A stretch of DNA of 64,000 bases from Gnetum montanum (GCA_015680685.1 MNCI01004170.1:328821-392820); one strand, 5' to 3'; counted from the first letter of the stretch, positions 23,171 through 34,344 are shown. The notes: generated by a model from the sequence alone, not told the origin. Numbers and translations are program-made.

Positions 23171-23499
23171 TTATTGTTCATTTTCAGCCACACATCTTCT
23201 TGATATGTTATCTTTACATATTCTATAGAGGTATGTACTACTCCAAATGTTTCTAGATATGTTACGTAAGAAATTTTTTTTTTCTTCCTTAGTCCAATTG
23301 GTAGGAGTTTTCATAGTAGCTAGATAGTTGGCTATATCAACAAACCAAGGATCCTTCTTTGTAAAAAAACATTTTTCATTAGGAAATTCATCTTGAAAAA
23401 TTCCTTGTGTTTAATTCTCATCAAGAGTTTCTAACCTAGAAAGCATATCCACTAATACATTTTCCCTACCTCTTTTATCTAGAATAACTAAGTCAAATT

Positions 23500-23880
23500 C
23501 TTGGAGTAATAAATACCATATTATTATTCTTGCATTTTCTATTTTTTTTTTGTAGCTAAGAATTTAATGGCTAAATGATTAGTATATACTCTAGTTTTAT
23601 ATCCAATTAAATAATGTCTAAATTTAAATGATTCGCATATACAATGGCTAATAGTTCTCTTTCTGTAGTTGTATAATTTACTTGGGCTTGGTCTAAACTT
23701 TTGGACACATAATAAATCACTCTTGGTTTATTATCAATGTATTGTCCCAAAACTGCCCCCACTGCTATGTCACTAGCGTCACACATTAAATCAAACGGAT
23801 AATCCCAATTAAGTGTGTTTAATACAGGGACTATGGTTACTTGTTTTTTTAGTTCCAAAAATGCTTCGTGACAATCATTG
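23500..23880 (-). pseudogene. RNase H domain of element B
   Basis: The minus strand reads WDYPFDLMCDASDIAVGAVL, RVIYYVSKSLDQAQVNYTTT and ERELLAIVYA, the typical gypsy RNase H start. The catalytic Asp and Glu of these words are present. The domain degrades the RNA strand during reverse transcription. The frame is lost near 23607. Confidence 0.85.
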
Positions 23881-23899
23881 GTCTAGATAAATGAAACAT

Positions 23900-24965
23900 C
23901 CTTTTCTAAGAGCATATATAATGGTTTAGCAATTTTTGGGAAATCTTTGATAAATCTTCTATAATATCCAGCATGTCCTACAAAAGATCAAAGAGTCTTT
24001 AAATTGGTTGGAGTTGGAAGTGTGGATATGACTCTTATTTGCTCATCATCCATTCTTATCCCTTCTTTAGAAATAACATGTCCTAATACTACACCACTTG
24101 TAACCATTAAGTGATTCTTTTCCCAACTTAGTTGTAAGTTTTTATCTATACATCTATTTAAGACATGTTCAAGATGTTGTAAAGTTTCATTATAAGTATC
24201 CCCATAAACTGAAAAATCATCCATAAATACTTCAACATAGTCTTCTAACATATCCAAAAACATTGAGATCATGACTCTTTGAAAAGTGGCTAGTGCATTA
24301 CAAAGGCCAAAAGGCATTTGTCTATAAGCAAAAGTTCCATAAGGACATGTAAAGGTTATTTTATGTTGGTCTTCAGGGGCAATAGCTACCTAATTGTAAC
24401 CACTAAATCCATCCAAAAAATAGTAGTATTCATGTCCTTCTAGTTTTTCTAGATTTCATTATAAGTATCCCCATAAACTGAAAAATCATCCATAAAGACT
24501 TCAACATTGTCTTCTAACATATCCAAAAACATTGAGATCATGACTCTTTGAAAAGTGGCTAGTGCATTACAAAGGCCAAAAGGCATTTGTCTATAAGCAA
24601 AAGTTCCATAAGGACATGTAAAGGTTATTTTATGTTGGTCTTCAAGGGCAATAGCTACCTAATTGTAACCATTAAATCCATCCAAAAAATAATAGTATTC
24701 ATGTCCTTCTAGTTTTTCTATAATTTGATCTATGTATGGTAATGGAAAATGGTCTTTTTTTGTGTTTTGGTTCAATCTTCTATAGTCTACACAAACCCTC
24801 TATTTTCCACCTTTTTTTGGTACTACAGTAATGGGGCTTACCCATTCACTATCTGCTATTGGATAAATGATTTCCTCTTTCCAAATTTTTGAAATTTTGT
24901 CCTTAACTATTTGTTTTAAGGCTAGATTAATTGATCTTGGGGGAATTCTTACTGGTTTGACATTG
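23900..24965 (-). pseudogene. Reverse transcriptase of element B, disrupted by a tandem duplication
   Basis: The best piece (24317-23988) reads MPFGLCNALATFQRVMISMF, VEVFMDDFSVYGDTYNETL and LSWEKNHLMVTSGVVLGHVI, with the polymerase box FMDD intact. Upstream on the minus strand (24720-24965) RT motifs 1-3 are present but decayed. A 269-bp block containing the FMDD box occurs twice in tandem (24183-24720). As 269 is not a multiple of three, this breaks the frame. The enzyme would not be made from this copy. Confidence 0.85.
24183..24720. repeat. Tandem duplication of 269 bp inside RT of B
   Basis: The sequence starting TTTCATTATAAGTATCCCCA at 24185 recurs at 24454. The copies end in TAGTTTTTCTA at 24451 and 24720. 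About six single-base differences separate them by eye. The duplication includes the catalytic box. Confidence 0.9.
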
Positions 24966-24969
24966 TCTT

Positions 24970-25500
24970 CTAGATAGATATGATGTTGGCAAATGTTGGG
25001 TGAGATTCCTTAGTGAAGGTCCTCATAACTCCATGTAAATGCCTTAGATTTACTATACTATGCAAGATTTCTAATAATTTGTTTTCTTGTTCCTTAGTAA
25101 GTTGGGAGTTTATTATTAATGGTTTATTTTGATCTAAAAAGATATACTTAAGTGTATTGGGTAATTCTTTAAGCTCCAAGGAATCTTTATTTGTAGATTG
25201 AATTATTTCTCCGATATTTCCTAACCCTAAATTTAGAATTTGGTCAAGGAGATCTTGTTGTTCCTTAGTTGAGGGGTTTAAAGGTCCTTCATAAAAATTA
25301 TTTAACACTAAGGTTTCCCTATCTTGTGCCATTATTGAAGTGGGTAGAGTGTAAAGCATTCTTGCCTCCTTCAAGTCTGTATTTAAATGATCTTCTTTTA
25401 ACTTATCATATACATTTAGTGTAAAAGTAAGATTTGCAAATGAGAGTTGAAGTTGGCCAGATCTACAATTAATTATTGCATCATCCACTGCTAACCAAGG
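24970..25500 (-). pseudogene. Protease-RT linker of element B
   Basis: An open stretch of 172 codons with LELKELPNTLKYIFLDQNKP and QLTKEQENKLLEILHSIV, the conserved Athila-type sequence between protease and RT. The usual GW(T/S)-I-D-(M/L) word has decayed at the downstream end. It connects to the protease ORF by a short overlap at 25500. Confidence 0.8.
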
Positions 25501-25501
25501 T

Positions 25502-26092
25502 CTACCTAATAAAATTGGGAAAACAATTAGGATCTTTCACTTCCAAAACTACAAAATCAATTAGGTATTTTCGTTTTTCTACCTCTATTATTAAGTCTTC
25601 TATGATTCTTATGGGTTTTACACTTGAACCATCAGCTAATGATATTGTCATGTTTACTCTTCTTATATCCTCTATATCTAGTGATCTAGCCATTTCAAGA
25701 GGCATAATATTAATACTAGCTTCTAAATCCAATAGGGCATTCCTAATTTCTTGTCCATTTATCTTTATTGGAATGGTAGGAACTCCTAGATCTTGGTATT
25801 TAGGAATTTCATGTCTTTTTATAAGTTGAGAAAGATTATCAACTAAATAAACTTGTCTAGGAATTTTTTCTTTTCTTCTCCTAGTGCATAATTCTCTTAA
25901 GTATTTGGCATAGAGTGGTGTGTCTTTTACTGCTTGTTCTAAAGGAATATGTAAGTATAATTCACAAAACAATTTTTGCAAGATGGGCTTTGGTTGTGAA
26001 GTTTTCTTGTAATCGTTTAGAAAAAAGAGGTAAAATTGGTTGTCCAGAGAGTAATGGTTGTTCCGTTTTCCTAGTTGGTTGATATTTCTCAT
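25502..26092 (-). pseudogene. pro: Aspartic protease of element B
   Basis: An open frame of 196 codons. IPIKINGQEIRNALLDLEAS is followed by INIMPLEMARSL, TISLADGSSVKPIRIIED and KYLIDFVVLEV. In the family the active-site loop is DLGAS; here it is DLEAS, a Gly-to-Glu change explained by one G-to-A step. This would likely abolish activity even though the frame is open. Confidence 0.85.
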
Positions 26093-27790
26093 TGACTACT
26101 TATGGTTGTGTTTCCTCTTGTGTTTCTACCTCTTGGAATCTCACCCTTTTTTGGGGTTTAGGTTCAATTGTCTTTCCACTCCTTATAATAATGGAATGTA
26201 ATTGCTCTTTTTCTTTTCTTTGAGATGTAGGATTTGGTTCAGGTCGAGATGGTAATTTGTTTCTAGTTAAGTCCTAAAATCTTCTCCTAGTTTCACTCAT
26301 AAATTATCTACTTTCTTCTATAAAGGAAGTGAGGCTTTGGGTGAGTTTATCCAAGTGTTCATTAGTTGGATTCTTAAATGGCCTAAAATTATTTTGAGGA
26401 TATTGTTGTGGGTAAAATGGTCATTGAGGAAAGTTCATTGTTGGTTGGCTCTTAAATTGTTGAAAAGCCTTAGCCAACTCTTGCATTTCCTCTTGACAAT
26501 AATACAAGGTTGGGTAGGTTGTTTGGTCATGTTGGGGACTTCCACAAATGTTGCATGCTTCACTTTGAATTCCATGAGCTTTTTTTTTAATTAATCGTGT
26601 TGACTCATCAACTTTTCTATTTAATTGTTCTGTTTCTTGAGTCATGCCTTGCATAATGTTGGGTTTTGGCTAATGTTTACTTTGGTCTACTAATGAATCT
26701 ATAATTCTCCAACCATCTTCTGGTGTTACATTTAAAATATTTTCCTCACATGCAAAGTCAACATTTTTCCTACAATAGGGTAGTAAACCTTTTTCAAAGA
26801 TTTGGATTAATTGATGGGCAAGGAAGCCATGGTTTGGATTTTTTAAACATAACCCTTTAAATCTATCAAAGGTGTTTTCATAGTCCTAATCCTCATGTTG
26901 CATAAAACTCATTAATTACGTTTTTAATGAGTATAGCCTATCATTAGAAAGAAATCTTTGTAGGAAAGCATTTTTAAACTCATCCCAAGAACTAATTTGT
27001 GTTTGAAGGGTTTGTAGCCAAAAATCATCTTTGTCTTTTAGGGTTGATTTGAAAGCAATAATTTTAGTTCTATCCCCACTTTGAGGTGCTAACATAGCTA
27101 ATGTTGTTTCAAATTCTCTTATGTGAGTGACCGGATCTTCATCATTTGTCCCCTTAAAAATAGTTAATAAGTGAATATTTTAGACCTCTACATCTCTTTC
27201 TTATGGGAAAAATAATGGGCCCTGAGGTATAGTTGATGTTCTCTGATTTAATAATCCTCTAAGGGTTTATCTTGGGAATGGCTGATTAATTTGAACATTA
27301 GAACTTAAACTATTGAAAAAAAGAGAAATTGGTCCTAAAGAAAATGGAGGAGGTACATGATGTGAGGATGATCCCATAGTATAAGTTGAAGCTACTATTG
27401 GAGTTACTATAGGATTTGGTAATGAGGTTCCTATTTGTGGAGTTTATATATTCAAAGTACTTATTGGTTGGGTGATACCTCCTATTATGGTTACATAGGT
27501 TGACATTGGGGTAGTATTTAGATTTTGAGATCCTACCCCTGTAGTTGAACTCATCATTGATGTTGGAATGTCAAATAGAGGGTTCATAGTTATGGAAAAA
27601 TTAGGTTGTATTTTTTCGTTGGGATTTTGTGTCTTCTGAGGGGAAGAATAATTAGATCTTGATCATATTGGTTGTTCTTGATTTTGATTTTGATTAACTT
27701 TTGTACATTTATAAAGGCTAAGAGTGCTTCTAGATGATTGAATTCGTGTGGGTTTCTTTGGTTGCTTTGTTGATGTCATTTAACATGAAC
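26093..27790 (-). pseudogene. gag: Gag of element B
   Basis: In minus-strand order a decayed gag core is read at about 27150-26690, with SGDRTKIIAFKSTLKD, FDRFKGLCLKNPNHGF and a CRKNVDF word. The piece at 26654-26421 has RKVDESTRLI and ACNICGSPQHDQTTYP, a partial CCHC-like zinc knuckle (C-x2-C-x4-H). The N-terminal part (27790-27160) is rich in Thr, Pro and Asn and broken by stops. The region up to 28100 is the leader. Confidence 0.7.
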
Positions 27791-28101
27791 ACTCTTCGTT
27801 GGCACATTCATGGGCTACCATTCCTAAAAATTTACAAATTGATTTAATGGCTCCTACTATCATGACTTTAATTGCAAATTTTTTAACAGTTTTAGCTAGT
27901 TGTACAATAAGAGGAGCTGATTCCTCATATTTTTCTTTATTTTTATTTTTATTTTTATTTAAATAAGAAAAAAAAGTAAAAGAAGTAATTTCTTAAAAAA
28001 TAAAAGAAAAATAAAATGCATGAACAAATAAATAAAACAAAATAAAATAAAATAAAAATTCAAACTTACTAAACCCTTGATGATGATTAACTCTGCTGAC
28101 C

Positions 28102-28119
28102 TCCCTGGCAACGATGCCA
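28102..28119 (-). other. Primer-binding site of element B (tRNA-Asp type)
   Basis: The minus strand reads TGGCATCGTTGCCAGGGA, 4 nt inside the 5' LTR. A plant tRNA-Asp 3' end predicts TGGCGCCGTTGCCGGGGA. There are three mismatches in 18, all transitions, as expected of cytosine deamination. tRNA-Asp priming is typical of Athila. Confidence 0.8.
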
Positions 28120-28872
28120 AATTTGATGAGCTAGGCAAAATTTGGTGCTGGATACCTTTAAAATTTATTTTTCTTCCTTGTTTTAAAGATTTTTACCTTG
28201 TCTATGACTGATCTACAAGTCGTATCCCATGGAGAAATGGTTAAAAAATCAAAGAAATCATCAAGATAATAAATGGTTTGAAATGAATCCAATTAAATTC
28301 CATACTTATGCCTGTCACTCATAAGTAAAATTATAAAATTTTATTCTAACTTCTAATCACAAATTCAAGAATAAAGATTTATAATTAAATCAAATTGAAA
28401 TTATAAATAATAATTGAAGATCACAAAGGAGACTTGCCTAATTTGCAATTCTGCCTTGTTGTCTCCACAATGCAGTAGTTTTGATGATGAATTACAAGAA
28501 TTGCTACAAGGCTCAACAAATCTTCAACAAAAATATTAAGAACAATTAATTCCAATTTGATGTGGAATTCATTGGTATCAACTCCTCCTCTCGTGTTTGC
28601 TAAAATGAATTTTCTTTCAATGTGTATGCACAATGGATTCCCTCCCTTATAAATTGTGGGGTGTATTATTTATACCCCACAATGTTTCAAAAATAAATAA
28701 ATTAAAATTGGATTGATAAAGTGCCAATCCATGATAATAGGGGTAGTACTAAGTTGGGCATTCAAATGTCTTAATTTAACATGGAAGCCACATATTCGGC
28801 TACGTAATGCTTTCACATAGGAATTGTGCTTCATTGAATATTTCATAGAAAAAGGACTAGCTAGCCTTGCTA

Positions 28873-29342
28873 TTAAAATCTGCCCAAAATATTAATTGGG
28901 TCATCGTCGAATGGTGTTGGTGGAAAGATAAGTGCTATTGACACTATCACTATTAGTTGCAGAATGCCAAAGCTCACCTGGCATGACACCTCACAGATGT
29001 GCAAATACAACACATACTTGCTGTAGTAATCTCTAACAGAGAAGATGAGTCTAAACAATGTTGCCTTTGCAATGATAACATATATCACTCCAAAGTGAAA
29101 ATACCACCGAAATTTCCTTGTATAGACTTTTGTTTCAATGAAGATCATGGCTAGCACAGTAAACTAAGTAGTGCTCTGAACCACCAAAGTAGCAATCGCA
29201 AAGGATGTGAGAGACTTAGCAGAAGCAATGGTATCAAGGTTCATGATAGAGATACCAAACACACCTCGAAAAATTGGCAAGGTCGCATTGACGACAGCAA
29301 GGAGACCAAGCAAGTAGCTATAAGAATGTGGGAACTTCATGA
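28873..29342 (-). pseudogene. ABCC1/2-like transporter fragment in the right LTR of B
   Basis: This is the second copy of the fragment at 18602-19070. Words are YSYLLGLLAVVNATLPIFRG, FGVIYVIIAKATLFRLIF, FSVRDYYSKYVLYLHICEVS and FPPTPFDDDPINILGRF. It is closer to the usual ABCC words (SKYVLYL) than the left copy. One stop lies near 29168. The fragment ends at a stop just after GRF in both LTRs. Confidence 0.7.
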
Positions 29343-29519
29343 GAAAATGCTTTGTTGAGGAAAAGTGCAGAAGGTGGATCTAGTAGCACACGAGTGCCAG
29401 AAGAATGGCATGTGATAGAGCTATCACTAGAGTCTCCATAGTGCATGGCGTGTACACACCGAAGGCGCTGCTCACAATCTACGACCACGCCCTCTCCTGC
29501 CATGGTTGGCAATACCATT

Positions 29520-30195
29520 ACAACACCATCTCTATGAGGAAAATCGTCAAACACCTTCATTGCATCTTGTGGGTTACAACACTTCATATATAAGTCAATA
29601 AGTGAAGTGGCCACAAATGCATTAGATTCATTTTGTAGTTTGATAACCAATACATGCAATTGCATTCCCAGTTGTTTTGCCATTAGGGAAGCAAAGTGCA
29701 GTTGCAAGTGTGAATGAATTGAGAGTCATGCTTGATGATACCATACCACTGAATAATTGCAATGCTATCTCATACTCTGCATTCTGCACATATCCTACAA
29801 GCAGCCTAAAATCATAGCATTCTAAGAAACAATGTTCCTATGAATCATATTGTCAAACACCTGTCAAGCATCAGACATCTGGCCACACTTGGAAAGCACA
29901 TCAACAAGATCATTACAACAAAACACATCGTTTACAAATCCTAACTTCATAACAAGGCCATGAATTTTCCTACACAGATAAAGTCATGTCCCCAATCCCT
30001 AGATAGGCCCTCAATATAGCAAAAAATGTGAATTCATTAATTTCAATTCCTTCACTATGCATTGCCGAGAAAAATTCCCATGATTTCTCAATGTGGCCAT
30101 TTTGGGCATATGCAGAAACCATTGTAGTCTAACTAACAGCATTCTTGTCCTTCATTTTGTCAAATGTCACATCTTCACTCCTATAAGATGCAACC
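29520..30195 (-). pseudogene. PPR gene fragment in the right LTR of B
   Basis: The second copy of the PPR pieces. From the right: RSEDVTFDKMKDKNA, KSWEFFSAMHSEGIEINEF, a decayed middle with KCGQMSDA and VFDNMIHRNIVS, YVQNAEYEIALQLFSGMV, then GMQLHVLVIKLQNESNAF, VATSLIDLYMKCCNPQDAM and KVFDDFPHRD (29707 to about 29530). After PHRD the similarity to PPR proteins stops, marking the edge of the captured piece. Confidence 0.8.
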
Positions 30196-30323
30196 AAATT
30201 ACAGGAATGCTCCAGGTTACCCTAATTCTAAATATAATGGTTATATAACATAACCTATAATATTTTTATAATGTTTATATAATGTATATATATTTATATA
30301 TAATATACATAATGTATAGTATG

Positions 30324-30324
30324 N
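30324..30324. other. Single N at the B-A junction (probable hidden gap)
   Basis: The right LTR of B ends without its expected terminal sequence, and the interrupted pol reading of A resumes immediately with LDP. The two residues normally between EHM and LDP and the right target duplication are absent. The N therefore looks like a collapsed gap rather than one ambiguous base. Confidence 0.6.
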
Positions 30325-31235
30325 TTGATCCATGTTTAATTTACCAAAACATCATACTTGATCCCAATATCATGCCTATGAAATAAAAGGTTTACAAGAT
30401 CAAATTAGATTTGGCCCTAGTAATCTATGATGAGATCAAAAAACTTTATTAAGCTGGTTTTATCTAAGTTTTCAATTACAATAATTGGATGCCCAACATA
30501 GTGATAGTTGCTAAGAAGAATAGGAGCATTCAAGTATGCATTAATTTTTGTGACCTCAATAAGGTAACCATTAAAGATAACTTTTCTTTGCCTAGTATTG
30601 GTTAACTCATTAATATTAAGGCTAGATATGCCTTATTATCCTTTATGGATGGGTTCTCAAGATATAACTAAGTTAGGATTAACCTAAAGCATCAACTATA
30701 TATAACCTTTATGACCCATTGGGGAATCTTTTGTTACATCATGATGTCTTTCAGTCTGAAGAATGCAAGTGCAACATACCAAAAACCCATGACTTATATC
30801 TTTAGTGATTACATGCTAGACTTGCCTAATGATTATGTTGACGAAATAGCCATAGAGTCCAAGATGACCAATGACCATGCACATGACCTAAACCTGGTAC
30901 TTTAATGTTATCTTAAGTATGAACTTTAAATTAATCTTAAGAAATGTGTCTTTGGTGTCACAAAAAAAAATGCTTGGATTTGTAGTATCTAAGGCAAGTA
31001 TATATTTTGATACTAATAAGCTTAAGGCCATAATCAATTTTTCAGTACCTAGCTACCTTAAGGAACTATATGATTTACAAGGTAGATTGCAATTTATTTT
31101 TAGGTTCATCTTAAGGCTTATGGATAAGCTACAATCCATGCAATACTTACTTAAGAAGGGAGTTCTCTATGAGTGGACTAACCAATACCAAGAAGCCTTT
31201 AATAGTATCAAACAAGAGCTTATCCAATTACCTAT
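30325..31235 (+). pseudogene. Reverse transcriptase of element A, decayed
   Basis: The Tat-type RT continues from the pol linker at 17848. Motifs in order: NNWMPNIVIVAKKN near 30485, FCDLNKVTIKDNFSLP near 30550, LLSFMDGFSRYN near 30635, THWGIFCYIMMSFSLKNASA from 30714, and the catalytic box YVDE at 30834-30845. The family has YVDD; the second Asp is Glu here. KKCVFGVT follows, then a frameshift near 30960. Many stops are present. Confidence 0.85.
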
Positions 31236-32208
31236 AGTGTACCCACCTGAGAAGGATAACACATTTTACATATATCTTGCAATCTCTAAAATATCCATAG
31301 ACTCTTTACTTTATAAAAATTAAGATGATGGAGTAGAACTACCTGTCTACTACTTGGGCCATGCATTGGTAGCTTATGAGATCTAATCCATTGAGGTTGA
31401 AAAGCATTATCTAGCCTTAGGCTTCTCTTTGAAGAATGAAGACACTACCTCTTTAGGAGTTAAGTCAATGTTATATGCAAGGAAAACATACTAGAGCCAT
31501 CATGACTAACATCTATGAGAGTAGTTGAATAGTTCTTTGAAAGGCCATAACAATTGAGCTCAATCTACATTATGTTTTCCAAGTGTTAAGATAAGGTCAA
31601 GCCATAATCGCACAACTCACCACTTTCCCAATTAAGGATAATGCAACCATAGATCCTAAGTTCCATGAGAAACATGTTAACATTGTCAATGATGTACTTG
31701 AAGGATATGAGGTCATCATGCACTTTGACGGATCTTCAACTTCACATGGAGCTAGTGCTACTGTCATCATGATGCTTTCCTCTATTGAAATCCAATACTT
31801 TTTATATTGTGTCAAGTTCTCAAATACTAATAACATGGTAGAGTATGAAGGATTAATCAGAGAAATGATGATAGCTCATGATTGTTGACTCATATGTTTA
31901 ATCATAATGGGTGATTTCCAACTAGTGGTCAACCAAGTAACTGAAGTTTATGCATGTAAACCAAAACACTTATAACCTTACTGTGATTTAGGCAAAACAC
32001 TCTTGCTACAGTCTACAAATGTTATTATCCAACATATTCCCTAACCCAATAACATCTTAGTTGATGCTATTGCCATCTTAGCCTTACGTGTGATGCCTAC
32101 TGTGTTTAGTAACTTTCCTTTCATGATAGAAAGTTGTGCTCTTCCCATCATGCAAAATACTCAAGGTAATTCTATAGGCATCATAGATAACGTGCCTCAT
32201 TGAGAGTG
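31236..32208 (+). pseudogene. RNase H region of element A, decayed
   Basis: LPVYYLGHALVAYEI (31340-31385) and the following EKHYLALGFSL match the first RNase H domain. Farther on, the minus-strand complement of 31700-31860 preserves MHFDGSSTSHGAS-like words in plus frame, matching a second RNase H copy, a Tat-lineage hallmark. Element I (57230-57440) shows the same part as MHFDRASIIHEATL and CTNNVVEYEGLVRGMM. The integrase of A is not seen: H interrupts at 32214. Confidence 0.65.
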
Positions 32209-32213
32209 GTATG

Positions 32214-33165
32214 TGTTGACCTTTTGGTATGTCAAAATCTTGGAAAATGGAGAATGTGGAAAATGTGCTTGTTGGAACCTTCTAGGACTTGAAAAAGATC
32301 AAAATAGCTTGATAAGAGTTAACGAGATTAGGACAAGAGTGTAGATGTATCAAGACAAGATTTTGGGATAAGAGCTTAGATTATGTCAAGAAGAGATCAA
32401 GACAAAGAGCAAGTTGAGACTAAGATGAGAGCTGAGTTTTCAATTTGANGTCTCAACTAGAAAATAAAATTGAAAGATATCAAGGATGAAAAAATTCAAA
32501 AGAAGATGCTCTAGTATCTACCAAGACATCCCAAAATATTAGTAGACATCCCAATGATAGAGCTTAAGTTTCAAGCCAAATGTTCCACAAAAATAGCAAA
32601 TGTTCCAATTATACTTGACATGTCTAAGCTAGGACATCCCAAGTGAGATGTTCCAATTTCTAGTGGGACATCCCACCCAAAAGAGGCTAGATTTTAGAGA
32701 GACATCCCAAGCTCAAATGGGACATCCCAACTAGTTGTTTCCTAGCCATTGCATGAATTCCAACAACTATGTGACAAGGATAGAGGCTATAAAAGAAACA
32801 TTATCTTGGTAAAAAAGCATTGTTAACTAGAATATTCCATCATTATCTACATCAAGAAAAATTTTGTTGTGTCTTAATTTTTTATGTTTTGTGTTTTATT
32901 ATTATGAGAGCCTATGTGTAAGAAATTTGTAAAGTGTAGTTACATTCTCTCCTTAATTCTATTTCTTTCTTTGTAAAGTGTAGTTACATTCTCTCCTTAT
33001 GAGGTTGAGTGTGTTTCTAAGAGAAAACACTCTATTGAACATCTTACACACTAGTAAAATTACAAATAGAAGTAATAGAAATGTTCAAGGTAGCACTCAC
33101 TTGTTTTGCAACATCCTTTACAGCGTTCACTTGGCCTACTTGAAGAATGATCAAAATTGTGGTCC
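32214..33165 (+). mobile_element. H: copia-type LTR (probably solo) inserted in element A
   Basis: The left edge is TGTTGACCTTTTGGTATGTC, the same terminus as the LTRs of E and F. TATAAAAG is at 32788-32795, and a duplicated GTAAAGTGTAGTTACATTCT word (near 32930 and 32976) follows it. Six GACATCCC motifs are upstream of the TATA box. The right edge is probably near 33165 (after GAATGATCA) but no target duplication was confirmed. No gag or pol follows, so it is likely a solo LTR. A single N at 32450 may hide a gap. Confidence 0.6.
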
Positions 33166-33289
33166 CATTCCCTGATGTAAGAATGACTTGACATGCTACA
33201 AAATGTTTAGAGATCTATGCAATCCAATCATCCCTTATAGGTTACACTAAGATTCTTCCAAGTGCTGGATCTTTGAAGAGTTTATTCTT

Positions 33290-34340
33290 ATCAAAGGATA
33301 TACTTAAATGATGTTGAAAGTCTGTGGCTCTTCAACTTATTTCTTGTAGCATCTCTTGTAGGTGGATCATTACTAGATGGTAGACCTCAGGATCCACTAT
33401 ATGAACATGTATGATTAGCTTTACATTACCTATTTTTGCTATAGTTATGCTTAGTGGAACTTTAGTACTAGTAGGCAGTTCTACTTGATCTCTCTTTGTT
33501 AGCATGGACTTGATCATTTCTTCATATAATGAATTTGGAGCCCTTCTAACCATATGATTCATGTACCCTAACATTTTGGCTTACCTGTAAAGCTTCTTGA
33601 TGAGTCATGGAAATGGAAGCATTATCATTCTAGTTTTCATCTCCTTAAATATTCACTAGATCTTCAAGAAATAGAGGTGAGCCATGTTGGATGGGTATTT
33701 CCCACTTAGTATAGCACTTCCCCTTACTACATATGTTGATATTTTATTTAAGCATTCAATGGGATAGATGTTGTAGGTTCCTATCTTGAAGTATATTTTA
33801 TTTGCTATTTTCATAGCTCCATACTACATTTTTTTGTCCCCATAGACTTTTTACAATCATAAACTATTCGTATTAGGGTTATACCTTGTTGAGATTCTAA
33901 CACCACAGTGATAGCCTTCACAACATAAGATATTGTGATTCCTTCAATCTTTACTATGACATCTTCTTATTTATTATGGTAGAACTAGTATGTCTTCCTA
34001 TATACTTTTCTTCATCAGCCAAAACAAAAAAGCTTTTAGTTGCTCTTATACGTTTTATGTCATAAATTTTAGGAAAGTCTCAAAATTAAGTTTCATGATC
34101 AAAATTTGTTACTTATATCATCTACACATGGATTATAAAGCATGATTTTTCTATATGCTACTACAGTAGGTGGCATTAAGGATTTTACTTATGTGAATTA
34201 TTGTGGTCATTGACCTTGTGATGTAGGTTTGTGAACTTCTTGTTCTCTTTCTAGTTCCTCTACATGGGGTTGTTGTGGTTGATCTCAATATCATCCTCAT
34301 CCTCTACCTCTAGTACATTCTTCATGTGTCCTTTTCTCCC
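33290..34340 (-). pseudogene. Unidentified decayed minus-strand ORF
   Basis: The minus strand has a biased, protein-like reading in several frames: MVRRAPNSLYEEMIKSMLTK and KVPLSITIAKIGNVKLIIHV (33574-33332), IYPIECLNKISTYVVRGSAI (near 33780) and KIEGITISYVVKAITVVLES (near 33950). I do not recognise a family. The setting suggests part of a retrotransposon, perhaps the minus-strand element whose integrase lies at 55870-56800 across the insertion of C. Confidence 0.3.
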
Positions 34341-34344
34341 TTGG

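Larger units (their letters stand above)
17849..30323 (-). mobile_element. Element B: Athila-like Ty3/gypsy retrotransposon, nested in A
   Basis: A complete minus-strand element of about 12.5 kb is flanked by two related LTRs (28124-30323 as 5' LTR and 17849-20195 as 3' LTR). In minus-strand order it holds a tRNA-Asp-type PBS, gag, protease, linker, RT, RNase H, integrase, an ORF-poor 3' region and a polypurine tract. Lineage evidence is the protease word near DL(E)ASINIMP, the RT box FMDDFSVYGD and MPFGLCNALATFQR. No envelope-like ORF is seen. LTR divergence is near 5 % over a 175-bp stretch compared by eye. The right LTR stops early at a single N (30324). Confidence 0.85.
28124..30323 (-). 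repeat. 5' LTR of element B (right copy), truncated at an N
   Basis: Colinear with 17849-20195 from TGATGAG to an AT-rich stretch near 30240-30323. About 150 bp present at the end of the left LTR, including its terminal TTCAACA, are missing here. The break coincides with the single N at 30324, so sequence was probably lost in assembly. Confidence 0.8.
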
